NCBI GenBank assembly: GCA_008360955.1 | Contig: LUCM01000691.1 | Coordinates: 49,161-113,160 of the forward strand | Direction: 5' to 3' | Length of the DNA stretch: 64,000 nucleotides | Origin: Fasciolopsis buskii | Taxonomy: Eukaryota > Platyhelminthes > Trematoda > Plagiorchiida > Fasciolidae | Shown: positions 35,338-45,400 of the stretch, piece by piece | How positions within the stretch are numbered: position 1 is the first letter of the stretch | Layout: the number at the start of each line of letters is the position of its first letter | Translations under genes and position numbers: made by a program | The notes under the pieces: model-generated | Databases searched by the model: none | The model's input: the letters and a program-made list of their open reading frames with translations, nothing else | Told to the model about the DNA's origin: nothing

Positions 35338-35512
35338 ACTGGTGCTGGGCAAGCGAATAAAACAATGGGGTTTGGACGTGAAGATTGCGGGCTCGAATTC
35401 TTCCACCGTCGACCAAATTCCGCATTTGGTAGCATTTTGGTGGCCTTTGGCCCATTCCTTAATATGATGTACACTGTTGCTTCGCTAATTAGAGAAGTAA
35501 AATAAAGTTAAA
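35338..35512 (+). repeat. tRNA-derived SINE, family B
   Basis: The head ggtgctgggcaagcgaataa carries an A box weakened to GGGCAAGCGAATAA. It leads to ggggtttggacgtgaagatt, the B-box region GGGCTCGAATTC (35390-35401), ccaccgtcgaccaaattccg and a tail with gctaattagagaagtaaaat. The order matches the copy at 62385. Confidence 0.7.
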
Positions 35513-36075
35513 GGATGTGATATCTAGTTTGTAGGCTTTTCCATCTATCATTATTTCAATGGTCTGGGGTCAAAGCTGTTCTCATACTGGCTGGCGATTT
35601 GCATCAGTGCGTAAGTACCAAAGATTACGAGTAACATCACCGTTTTGAACAAAATTATTGCATCCTACCGCAGTATATTTTGCCTTCTCATTTTTGCCAG
35701 CATCGAAAATTAAGATTTTCATATTTTGCATGTATGTATTGGAATAGAGTGAAGTATCGGGGACGTGCCTAGATCCGCATTAAACTACTTAGACGCTAAC
35801 ACTTCATTCCGTTTGGTAAGCTTAGTTTTAATATTTTGGCACGTTAGAATTACCCCCTGTTTATCAGTCGATTCCGAATTAAATCTTTCATGTCCACGAA
35901 ATCTAAACTTTGACTGTTCTATCTCTGAATAATTGCAGACTAAATTTCAGTCCTAGCCTGGCTTGCAGGTTTTCTTTTTAACGTTTCACAAAGGAAAACC
36001 GATCTGCGAAAAGCTGCGAGGTGTTTTATGCATGACGTTGCGTAAAACCATGATTTAATAACACGTATTCAGCAG
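35513..36075. other. No recognisable feature
   Basis: No frame over 60 codons and no repeat recognised. Confidence 0.5.

Positions 36076-36104
<29 letters not shown>
36076..36104. repeat. (TA)n microsatellite
   Basis: A perfect TA run of about 29 bases. Confidence 0.95.
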
Positions 36105-36108
<4 letters not shown>

Positions 36109-36834
36109 CAGCTCATTGTCAAGAACCCGCCTGTGGTGTTGCCCCCAACCGCCTCAGCGTGGTCAGTCACGAGTGTCTTAGGCTCCGAGTTGGCCGCTAG
36201 ACCAAAACAGGAGCCGAAACTCTCCCAAATGACTGGCGTTTCAAATGTCTATGCCAAGGGTGTCCTACTGGTGGCGATGTTCATACCGAAGTTAAAAGCC
36301 CGACACACTCCACCGGGTTGACTGCCGTCTGGTAGTTAGTCTAAGGCAGATGGCTAAACCGTGATTTGAAACCAAACACTAACGGCGTAAGAAGAATCAG
36401 GCTTCATGATTACCGGAATTTGTGGAAGAAAGGCTCACTGGGCACCCAATGAAGTCTATGCTTATTTGCAAGGCGTACGAACTGAACAATCAATCACCGG
36501 TCCCCATTGGGTTACTTCACCCTCAGGTCTTCCCACTGCCTTGTGGATTAGATCGTTTAGTCAGAATTTCATGATAGCGTTTTGCAAATTCACTCTCTAC
36601 TTCGATTTGGGTAGTTGGATAGTGTTCAACCCACACAGGATCCCTGTAAATAAGCGTTGATCTGTAGATACAGGATTAAGAGGCTATTATTTGTGAGGGA
36701 CTGTACACAATGTTCATTTTTCTTTCTTCTTTCTCACCCGTTACTTGCATGTCTCGCCGTGCTTCCGAGATGGTACATGATCTGCACACAGATTCATGCA
36801 ATATACATAAAGAGAGTGAAATTGTAAGTAGTAT
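36105..36834. other. Somewhat GC-richer stretch, no assignment
   Basis: Plus-strand frames at 36133-36321 (62 codons) and 36406-36660 (84 codons). The second reads ITGICGRKAHWAPNEVYAYL and contains WIRSFSQNFMIAF and TLYFDLGSWIVF segments without a known domain. Confidence 0.3.
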
Positions 36835-36945
36835 TTGCGTGAGTGAATAAAATTTGCCCGGAAACATGACCGGCTTCGCGGTCATTGTCGCTCGTCAGAT
36901 ATGTGTACCCGGTATTCTCTTGTCTAAACACTCCGAATCGGCAAG
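36835..36945 (+). repeat. Interspersed repeat family F, copy 1
   Basis: gagtgaataaaatttgcccg, then aacatgaccggcttcgcggt, cattgtcgctcgtcagatat and gtacccggtattctcttgtc. The sequence at 63903-64000 matches this block through its whole length with modest divergence and the same orientation. Class unknown; no tRNA-type boxes were seen. Confidence 0.7.
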
Positions 36946-36980
36946 TCTCACCAGGATCGAATTTGTGGCTTCAGGAGTGC

Positions 36981-36998
36981 ATATATATATATATATAT
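36981..36998. repeat. (AT)n microsatellite
   Basis: About 18 bases of AT, just after repeat family F copy 1. Confidence 0.9.
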
Positions 36999-39924
36999 TT
37001 CTAGACTGAACAATTGAATTAACTTATCTGTCTCAATGGCAAAACAATTTGGGCTAGTTCGACCTCATGACCCCATGTCAAAATCATTTAGACGTGGTTA
37101 ATTGCGTGAATGTCCACCCTGAAACATGGCAGGAGAAGAATTGGCAAGAAAAACCAAAAAAACTGAATAAGTGTTTGATCGTGGCGACAAAAATGAGCAC
37201 TTTGACCGGCCAATATCAAGTGGACTGACCGTCTATTTTAATTGCCCCATCCCGCGATTGAGCAATCAAAACTGAGAACATCAAGCCGACTGTAGGTCAC
37301 GCAAGGAAGTATTCGCATTTCCTTCATTGTCAATAGAATGCATCAAGGCCAATGGGATTGGCCACATTTTATTATGTTTGCTCTCGAGTTACTTTGGATC
37401 TGATTGACCGGATCGTAACGACACGCGGACTCGACTGCTGACTTGCATGTGGACGGATCAGAGCATGTCACTTTGCGGGTCGGAGGTTCGAGTTTCAGAC
37501 CTAGCGGTCTCTTTGCTGTTTCCGGTGTGTCGGTTTCCAGTTATCCCAATACAGTTAGCCTTGGACATTGTGGAGTACCCAGTGCGTCTTACAACTAGTG
37601 TAGCATCCATGCAGAGCAAAGCAATCGACAGGATTTTCCCTTAACACACACCTCAGTATTATTCACGGCTGTCGTGTCAGACCGAACGAGACGCGATATT
37701 ATAAAGAGAATAATAACAAACCACTCACGTTGTAATCAGAAAACATCCAAAAAGCGTTGCAGTTTCCATGTGACAAAACTAATTCGCATTAAGTTCGCAT
37801 CCAACGTTACGACAAATTAGACTGTGTCTGAGAGTTCGCTGGATCTGATGCCAATTTTCCTGTTTGAGTATGCGATGACACAGGCGACTTTCAGCAAAAT
37901 CTATTTTCGTTCTATTTGCTCTCTATTTTCTCTCCTCTGCAAGATCGACATCCGAAGGCTGAAACAAGAAAAACTGAAATCTTCCCACGGCTAGATCGTC
38001 GTACGGATCACGGACGCCGGTACGATCTGCAATAAATAATTGTCAGTCTTATCTGCCAAGCCCCATCGGTAAGAGTTTGAATAATGCGGAATTCCATCTG
38101 TCGGAACAGGCCTTCTTCCGTGCTATTCGCATGCCCATAGACTGTTACGTCAGATCACGTGCAATACACGTTTTTCGACAGCTAACTGCTGGAACACGTA
38201 TATTTCCTTATTCGCAGATTTTCACGTAAGGAAAGTCGAACGAGTCGGGTGTACAACTTGATGATTCCACACCTACTTTACGAGTAGATCGAGAAGAGTA
38301 ACGCTGATTTTTATTCAATCTCACCCAAGACGGCAAAGATGACAAACCATTGAAAGTCATACTTTGGACAATCAATGAATATTTACCAGTTCTAATTCGT
38401 CAATCTAAGTGGATCATCTGGCTCTGCGTGAGATCTACCGCTGTCAGTTGATATCCTGCATTTTACTATGATCTATCTCCCCGAGTGCGGAAAATCCTGT
38501 TCTCACGAATGATCGGCGGTGGTCAAACGGATCAAGTGTCTGAACCCTCAAGATGGTGCTAATGACCTTGAAATGGCAGTGACAGAGAATCATAACAATA
38601 GACCAGGTATGCTTATTGAACCGGAAGACAATGCACTGCCGTCTGTCGCAAAAACGACTGGCCGCTCTAAGGTAAAAGACACTCATTCCACTTAACTAAA
38701 GCTAGTCGGGATTTTTGCCTCTTGCGATATCTGTCTATTCTCTCCACTATACTTAGTAGGATATTTGGTCCCGTCGGCTGGAGTTCATAATCGCAAAAGA
38801 TCACTTTTATCTTTGATCAAAAATCTATCCTGTGAGATGGACGGCTTGACAGTCACACCGGTCCGTTTTCGGTTGATCATTAAAACAGCCGTGTCCGATT
38901 ACGCACTCACGCAGACAGATAGTAACACGGACCAAGCTAGTGTTTATTGCCTTGACAGTTCTGCGTTGCCATAACAATAGCATGAAGAGAGGACAATCAC
39001 AATAACGACAATTAAAACAACACGTGCAACAACTACAACAACCTATTAGTGTTTAGCTAACCAGGGACGAATATCTACCAGCATTGTTTGGATGAGGCGA
39101 TTCGACTGCAAAGTATCTACTGGCGGACAGTAAAAATAGCTACTCTGATACATCGTTCGAGGAACATATTGCATAAAATTGAAACTCAGAGCTTGCTTTT
39201 TAAGTCACTATCGTCTCGCTCGTTGCCCCCGGGCTCTATGATTTTGACCAACCCGCGTGGTTAACCAAATTTCGAGATTGTGACTTTGTCACACTTTGAT
39301 TGTAGCCTGAAGAATGCGACGTGTCAGCGATTGATATTCGCATAAACACTGAAATAAAGTAACGAAAAAGTATTATTCTCCTAATGATGGTCGCATCTGT
39401 CGGCGCGACTGAAGAATGACTGCCTATCCCGGGGAAACCGGGGGATTTTGCTTTGTTGGGTGTAGTTATTCGACTCACTTGGGTGCACAGCCTATGGGGA
39501 ATTTTGGCCTCAATACACACGCGTAAACATATACATACAGCCAGGTAACGAGGCTGATTGATCGGATGAGACAACTCAAATATGCCGTTTCACGTCCCGA
39601 CTAACAAGTGGACGGGGAAAGTTTGGTTAAACGAATTCAGGCCTCATCGAGTCGATCTTTGCATGCGTAGACACGCACATACCCACACATAACGATCGAA
39701 CTGTGAAGTCTGATCTCCGGATCTGAACTCCGCTCAGTCTGACTTGCAATAAGGTGATGTGCGTAGGGCATGATCCCGACACACGTAACTCACAGCAGCG
39801 TATCGCTGAAACAACAGATGAAGGTAAAATCGGGCTCATTGCACCGTGGTGCAGTCCGGACGAGTCTTTAGCATGTCAGAGCAATGACGGGGATTTGCGT
39901 TGCTTGACGTGGGTCAATGAACCT
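36999..39924. other. Long stretch without recognisable genes; two SINE scraps
   Basis: 37435-37500 has a tRNA-like piece ending GGAGGTTCGAGTTTCAGACC. 38513-38560 has the family B head CGGCGGTGGTCAAACGGATC without a B box. Frames at 38444-38686, 38765-38974, 39236-39574 (112 codons, minus) and 39627-39990 show no domain. Confidence 0.4.
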
Positions 39925-40955
39925 CGGATCATCATCATCATCATCATTATAATCATCATCATCATGATCATCATAATCGTTCAGCGTTAAATGGTAAGGC
40001 AGGCCTCAATGACCGCTGCCTTTTCCCCACAGCAATATTTTTCTATAAAAAGAGTGAATGTCCAAAAAGAACAGGGTGTGGACCTACACAAGAAGAAAGA
40101 GATACGAATGCTGCGGTGGCCAACGGACGGAACACAAGCTAACTGTACAAGCACACCCTTTCAATCACTCTGATTCGATAGAAAATGACAGCACAATCGC
40201 CACTATTCGCGGTTCATTGCCATATCCTTCAGTGTCGCCAGCCAGCTACTTGACGGGTCGTTTGGACCCCAACCACAAAGACGTGAGACACTTACTTTAC
40301 CTAACTTCGCTGTGCATTTTCTCATTCTACGTTGCCATGTCATCTGTTGGCCTCCAGATGCCCTCTCCCATTCCGTGAGAACAACGTAAAATAGGGCATG
40401 GTATGGTAGACGAGTGTTCGTCATACGCAACACGTGACCCAACCAGCGTAGTCTACTAAGTTTCATACGCTGAAACAAGCTATTCTCAAAAGTGGCACCC
40501 AATAACAAATTCCTAATCTTAATATTACTCACCCGGTCACTTCATCCAATCCTAGTCATATTACGTAAACATTGATGCTCAAAAACTTCCAACCGACGAA
40601 CATCTCCCACACGAATACTCTATTTCTCGCAACCGTACAACAAAACTGAGTGCATTGCGGCACAGTGCACATGACCTTTCAACTCCAGTGAAATATCAGA
40701 CCGACGCCACAAGTGCTCCAGTCCAGCGTAAGCTGCCCGAGCCTTGGGTATACGCATATTCACCTCCAATCCTGAGCTACCATCGTTCGACACGCAGCTA
40801 TCAAGGTAGGTGAAACGGTCCACACTCGCGAGTTCCTCTCCATCTAGTATCAAGTTCGATACTACTGTCGGCCAATCCTGCAACACCACTTTGCACTTTG
40901 AAGGTGCAGGAGCTAGATGGATAGATAGATAGATAATGTGGTCCCGTGTATGCAT
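39925..40955 (-). mobile_element. RTE-type LINE, 3' end with simple-repeat tail
   Basis: Minus-strand order: 40955-40620 gives LILDGEELASVDRFTYLDSC, AYAGLEHLWRRSDISLELKG and SVLLYGCEK. 40532-40203 gives NLLLGATFENSLFQRMKLSR, LRWLGHVLRMTNTRLPYHAL and MTWQRRMRKCTAKLGK. These are the conserved blocks C-terminal to the reverse transcriptase palm in RTE-like LINEs. A frameshift or stop lies between the two frames. The 3' UTR (40200-39985) ends in an (ATC)n tract at 39931-39976, which is GAT-type on the element's own strand. The endonuclease and catalytic RT core are missing through 5' truncation. It is the best preserved of the three RTE copies here. Confidence 0.88.
39931..39976 (-). repeat. (ATC)n / (GAT)n tail of RTE LINE
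   Basis: Interrupted ATC triplets (atcatcatcatcattataat and on) abut the RTE 3' UTR. The GAT tract after the plus-strand RTE copy at 60.6 kb occupies the equivalent place, so this is read as the element's tail and not as an independent microsatellite. Confidence 0.8.
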
Positions 40956-41084
40956 CTTCTACGGATGTATGTTTTGGTAGCTTATTCGTTGAGTCTCATA
41001 TATCATAGTTACGAAGAGTGAAACTCTTATAATTTTTAGTTGTTTTCTTACTCGAGAACTGTTATGTCTGGGGAAAGCTTTTCA
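40956..41084. other. Short spacer with GATA run
   Basis: 40917-40936 holds tagatggatagatagatagata. The LINE ORF1 region begins downstream. Confidence 0.4.
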
Positions 41085-41362
41085 GGGTGATGGATATGAC
41101 TGAAGTATGCATTTATCTTGCACCAATATATCTTCACCCCGTTTTAATTGCTTGCCAGAAGGAGTTCATTAAACCTGTCTATGCAAAATGTGTTGTCTCA
41201 AAAAGGACTTCAGTTGAATCCGACTTCATAACGACAGAACCATCCCGTCTTGCCCATGGCCACCACTACGCCCTCTGCTGTTTCTATTGAAGGGCCTGGA
41301 ACATCGTATGCATTGGTGGTTGCCCTCCTTCTCCTATTGATGGGACGAAGTGTATTCGAAGA

Positions 41363-41868
41363 GTGAAGACTGCTCCAGCTACTGCTCTTTTGCCGACTGA
41401 ATCCAGAATGACAAAGGCACATGCCTGTCCATCGGCTACAATGCCGGTCGCTGAAAGGCAGCTGCAGTTTCTGTTAAGGCTGGTAAAAAGCTTCCCAAAT
41501 CAACAAGATTTCAATGTTTCCTGGGGCTTTATATCCCTGAATCATCCTTACCTAATGCTCAGGAACATCTGGACGGCGATCGTCTGGAAGTGAGAACAAT
41601 TTTTGATATGCTAAATTCTGATGAAGTATCTACTGCGCAGTCGCTGTGTATGAGATCGTCATTTAGCCTGGGAAGAATTCTCGAAGATGGATCGCCCTCC
41701 CTACTGAAGGTTGTACCTGCCACTGGCGAGCAAGCTCAGCATGTCTTCCGAGAATCGCGGAGTCTAAAGGGCAAAATTGTCTGTTTGTTGAGAGACCTAG
41801 ACGCTAAGGGCCGTCCCAAAATGAAGCTGACCATAATCAAGATGCGGAAAAGCCGAAAAAAACGATGA
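41363..41868 (+). pseudogene. LINE ORF1-like protein remnant
   Basis: Two frames, 41363-41593 and 41590-41868, overlap by a few bases and probably derive from one ORF1. The first reads VAERQLQFLLRLVKSFPNQQ. The second ends SRSLKGKIVCLLRDLDAKGR followed by PKMKLTIIKMRKSRKKR. A block of the form LK-G-x-V-x-L-R-D-L-x-x-x-x-R followed by a basic helix is typical of the C-terminal part of CR1-type ORF1 RNA-binding proteins. Position directly upstream of the endonuclease supports this. Function is inferred from place and composition. Confidence 0.5.
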
Positions 41869-42039
41869 AAACCTGGTTATCCGGGGTTTTTGCATGGTTC
41901 GTCAAAGATTCAGTTTGAAATGGTTCCCTATAATGTGGATGCAACAGAAAGTGATAGTAGATGCCAGTCTAAGTAGGTAACCGATATCTTAATGCGGTGT
42001 AGAAAGACCCAAATCCGACCTGCCAATGGGAGGATCCTG

Positions 42040-42740
42040 CATCGTACGAGTCTCAGACCCGTATGACGGCATCAACGTTGTCCAAAATTTTGATGACCAG
42101 CGTGCACAGTCTTCACTCGTTTTTGATCATTCACCAGTGGTAATAACCCTTACGGAAACATGGATGTCCCTAGCTGTGGCTGATTCCGAGATTTCTTTTT
42201 AGGATATACAGTGTTCCGGTTTGATCGGGTTTACACAAGGTTTGGCGGTGGCGTTGCAATTTTCGTTCATGACGGTGTGCCGTTATCTCTCCTCCATAGT
42301 CGGAATGAGACAGGCGGTGAATTACTATGATGCAAGCTCAGACTCTCCGGTAATTGGCGTTTGCCATCGATATTCTGCAGTTGGTTGTTGCATAGTTCTG
42401 GGAGACCGGTGCACTTAATATCAGCTGGGTCGTTTGGTGTTGCCTCTCTGGAGCCAATCTGCTTTCCAGGTACCTATCGAACACTGTCAATGACATAGCG
42501 CCATCCCAAAATGTCCGCCAACCCATCGTAATTTCTGCTTTTCCGGCGTTCATTTTGCAGCTAGTTTTATTCCTGAGGTTATCAGATGTCGAGTGCATTA
42601 ACCAACTCCCACATTTTGGTGCTAGCGATCACTGCATACTAATGGTTCATTGGCCACGTGTAGTGTTGTCACCTAAATCACATTCTCGATCCAAGATCTG
42701 GAAAACGGACTTCGATGGGATGCGACCTGTGGCTACATTT
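42040..42740 (+). pseudogene. LINE APE-type endonuclease remnant
   Basis: 42121-42178 reads DHSPVVITLTETWMSLAVAD, with the catalytic Glu in ETW (42156-42164). After a frameshift near 42200 the sequence reads LGYTVFRFDRVYTR then FGGGVAIFVHD (42241-42273), a conserved block of LINE APE domains. At 42616-42640 it reads FGASDHCI, with the C-terminal catalytic SDH at 42624-42632. This enzyme would nick target DNA to start target-primed reverse transcription. At least one frameshift and several stops make it non-functional, although the three catalytic signatures are intact. Confidence 0.85.
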
Positions 42741-42938
42741 TAACCATGGGTAATTCAATCTCCTACTGGCTTGGAGGATGTGGGGCTGGCGATTTGAAGT
42801 CAACTGATCAGTCTGGTTTCGACCTTCGCCCCACCTAGACGCGGAAGTCCACATGCTATGGCGTTTCTGTGGTTCGGTCGGGAGCTGTATTCGCTACTAA
42901 AATTCCAAAACGTGGCATGGTGGGCTTTTTGAAACCAT

Positions 42939-43310
42939 ATGGGGGGATACAAAGCGGAGAATTTACGGAAGGCGTCTATTGCAATAAAGCTGGCAAATAA
43001 AAGGACTTATGAAGATAACCTAGGGATTGAATTGAAGACCACCCTTGAAAGGTTGTTTTCGTACATCATTAAACGGACTACGGCAAACGGTATTATTCCA
43101 ATTTTGGAGTTGCGTGGAGCCCGAGCTGAAACAAATGTCGAGAAAGTGGGGCTTCCCGCCGTGCAATTTTCTTCCGGATACTCCCCGAAGTCGTCATTAT
43201 GCACGGAGCTTCCAAATTGTTTATCATTTTTGTCTTCGGAAGGCTTCACCGTTGATGAGATGCTGCAGACAGCTAAAGTTGTGAAACCATATCAATCCCC
43301 CGAGTCCTGA
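42939..43310 (+). pseudogene. LINE linker between endonuclease and reverse transcriptase
   Basis: A 123-codon frame reading RKASIAIKLANKRTYEDNLG, TTLERLFSYIIKRTTANGII and FTVDEMLQTAKVVKPYQSPE. The pattern ERLFSYI-rRT-aN-I followed by an acidic tail before the RT is that of LINE ORF2 linkers. The overlapping minus frame (43007-43249) is a shadow. It continues in another phase into the RT blocks. Confidence 0.7.
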
Positions 43311-43319
43311 CTCAGTGTA

Positions 43320-44154
43320 TCCAACGGTTTTGAAGGAACTGTCGCCCCTAATTGTTCTAATTCTCACTGAGCTATTCAATCATTGGTTGCTACTGGGAAA
43401 TCTGCCTACTGAATGGAAAACTGCGGTCACCTATTACCTTTTCAAGGGTGGCGCCCGAACTGATCACACCAACTGACGTCCGGTCAGCTTGACCTGTGTG
43501 GCTAGCAAGGTTATGGAATGAGTGGTTGCCAACCGGTTGAAGAATCATCTACCGGCCAACCAGTTACTTTGTTCTGGGCGTTGTGCATTTCGTCCAGGAA
43601 GGTGACGTATCTCAAACTAGCTACTGGCTCGGGAAAATCGGGCATCCGCCGATGCCGTGGGTCACCCCACGGATGTTGATATCGGTAAAGCATTCGACAA
43701 GGTCCCATATGACCGCCTTTTAGCGAAGCTCAGGGCGATAGGTGTCGGCAACCCGTTGCTGCACTGGATCGGGACTTCTTCACAAGAAAGTCTTTCCCTG
43801 TCAGGATTTCACAATCCATCTCTCAATGTTGCCCAGTCTTGAGAAGCATTCCACAAGGTTCGGTGATTAGACTTACTCTTCCTCGTTTGCGTGAGTGGTC
43901 TTCCAGCATTCTTCGAGTCCCCTTGCTCAAATTATGCCGACGACGTGAAACTGGCGCGCCATCCAGTCTTCGGCGAGTGTTGAGGTTATACAGAATAAAC
44001 AAACGAAATTCAAACGGTGGCCTGAAACGTGGGAAATGCCAATCGATTTCGCTGAATGCAAGCACATGCGGACTGGGCACGAAAGCACAACGATGGGTCA
44101 TGCATTCGGTGTGGATGATCAGCGCTCGGTGGACACTTAAAGAGATTTTGGAGT
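43320..44154 (+). pseudogene. LINE reverse transcriptase remnant, palm region
   Basis: Blocks in order, in shifting frames: TVLKELSPLIVLILTELFNH and WLLLGNLPTEWKTAVTYYLF (about 43320-43445); RPVSLTCVASKVME (43475-43515) then a TGA; DIGKAFDKVPYDRLLAKLRA (43678-43737), which includes the first catalytic Asp region; IPQGSVI (about 43847-43870); and the catalytic YADDVKLAR at 43933-43959. The thumb continues after the SINE insertion. RT copies the element RNA at the nicked target. The YADD box is intact, but at least four frameshifts or stops separate the blocks. Confidence 0.85.
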
Positions 44155-44273
44155 GAAATAATTCACCATGTGATATCATCACTCAACTCACCATAAAGAA
44201 ACCATGGAAGCACTGTACAGCTGTTTCGTCCTTGTTAGGAATCATCAGCAGTGCATATCCACCGCGCCCCAAC
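44155..44273 (-). repeat. SINE family A, inverted fragment
   Basis: Minus-strand body of family A from gcgcggtggatatgcactgc through gattcctaacaaggacgaaa to gatgatatcacatggtgaat. It lacks the tRNA head and abuts, in head-to-head orientation, the plus-strand fragment beginning at 44277. Confidence 0.85.
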
Positions 44274-44372
44274 TGGTACAGTGCTTCCATGGTTTCTTTA
44301 TGATGAGTTGAGTGATGATATCACATGGTGAATTATTTCATGTAAACATTCAATCTCCTACTACTAAAATGT
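44274..44372 (+). repeat. SINE family A, 5'-truncated copy
   Basis: Starts tacagtgcttccatggtttc and runs to caatctcctactactaaaat, giving the 3' half of the SINE. With the preceding inverted fragment it makes a long hairpin-capable palindrome (arms 44155-44216 and 44277-44340). Confidence 0.85.
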
Positions 44373-44547
44373 ATCAAGTAATCAAGCTCTGTAGGTCATA
44401 TCCAAAGCCTTCGTCGTACTTAGGCTACCTGCAGAGAAGTGATCTATCAGTAGGGGTCGATCGCTGTGAGGTAACGGACAGTAACCGTGCAAACCAGTGA
44501 CGGATAGGTGCAACATCATGTGGTGAAGTTCAACAAACCGTTCAGAG
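44373..44547. other. Unassigned filler between two SINE pieces
   Basis: About 175 bases (from caagtaatcaagctctgtag to ttcaacaaaccgttcagagc) found nowhere else in the window. It lies within the insertion bounded by the 12 bp duplication, so it was either carried in with the SINEs or belongs to an earlier insertion. Confidence 0.4.
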
Positions 44548-44772
44548 CCTGCCCGGTAGCGTATTGGCTAAGGCGTTCGACTCAGAATCGTTCGTCCTTG
44601 TTCGGGTTCGCGTCCCAGTTCGGGCGCGGTGGATATGCACTGCTGATGATTCCTAACAAGGATGAAACAGCTGTACAGTGCTTCCATGGTTTCTTTATGG
44701 TGAGTTGAGTGATGATATCACATGGTGAATTATTTCCTGTAAACATTCAACCTCCTACTACTAAAATGTATC
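44548..44772 (+). repeat. tRNA-derived SINE, family A (full length, youngest)
   Basis: Head GCCCGGTAGCGTATTGGCTA then AGGCGTTCGACTCAGAATCG, B box GGGTTCGCGTCCC (44603-44615), then the complete body to caacctcctactactaaaat. It is nearly identical to 19375-19592. It ends directly at the right-hand target duplication (44773-44784), so this copy or the composite containing it is the most recent insertion. Confidence 0.9.
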
Positions 44773-45400
44773 AGATTTTGGAGTCCTGATCTCTTCTTCA
44801 ATGAAATTCATCTACCCAGACTGTCAAAAATTACGTGTCTGTCACAAGTATGCTGGGAGCTATCCGCTGTTCTTTTGGCAGTTTATCATTGCACTCCTCA
44901 ATACATTGTAAGATTACTATGTTCTTTTGAAGCTAGAAAAGAGTGAATATGCCACTTTTCGTTCACCACCATTGAAACAGTGAACTTGGAACGCGTGCAG
45001 CTGCACCCCACACAGCTCATTGACGGATTTCATGGAATCAGCCATAAAAGCGCGATTACGATCGCTTATGTTGTATCGCGTTAGCTATCGGAGACTACGG
45101 GGGCAACTGACTTCTACCTGGAAGATTCTTTAAGGTGTCATGGGGCCAGAATTACAGCCAAAGTTCCCGCTACGCGAATGTGATCGGAACATGGCCACCG
45201 AACTACGCTTCGGAAGATGGAGTCTACCGGCCTCCCTCTAATATATCGTTTACCGAGAAACGCGACTACCTTATGAAACTCCCTCCCATCTGTTGTGGTG
45301 GAAGAGAATAGCAGGACTGGCTTCAAGCGACTTCTCGACGAGCATTTGATGAGACAGTGGCGGATATGTGGGCGAGATGCTGTCGAAGGCGTTTGCGATG

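Larger units (their letters stand above)
41240..45400 (+). mobile_element. CR1/Jockey-type LINE, near full length but dead, interrupted by SINEs
   Basis: Parts appear in LINE order on one strand. ORF1-like frames at 41363-41868 come first, then APE endonuclease blocks (42130-42640), a linker (42939-43310), reverse transcriptase blocks (43330-43990), and after an insertion at 44155-44772 a C-terminal region (44773-45370) with LYRVSYRRLRGQL and NSLPSVVVEEN. A living copy would nick DNA with the APE domain and copy its own RNA with the RT. Frameshifts and stops occur in every domain. The 5' end is uncertain; no simple tail was identified at the 3' end. Confidence 0.85.
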
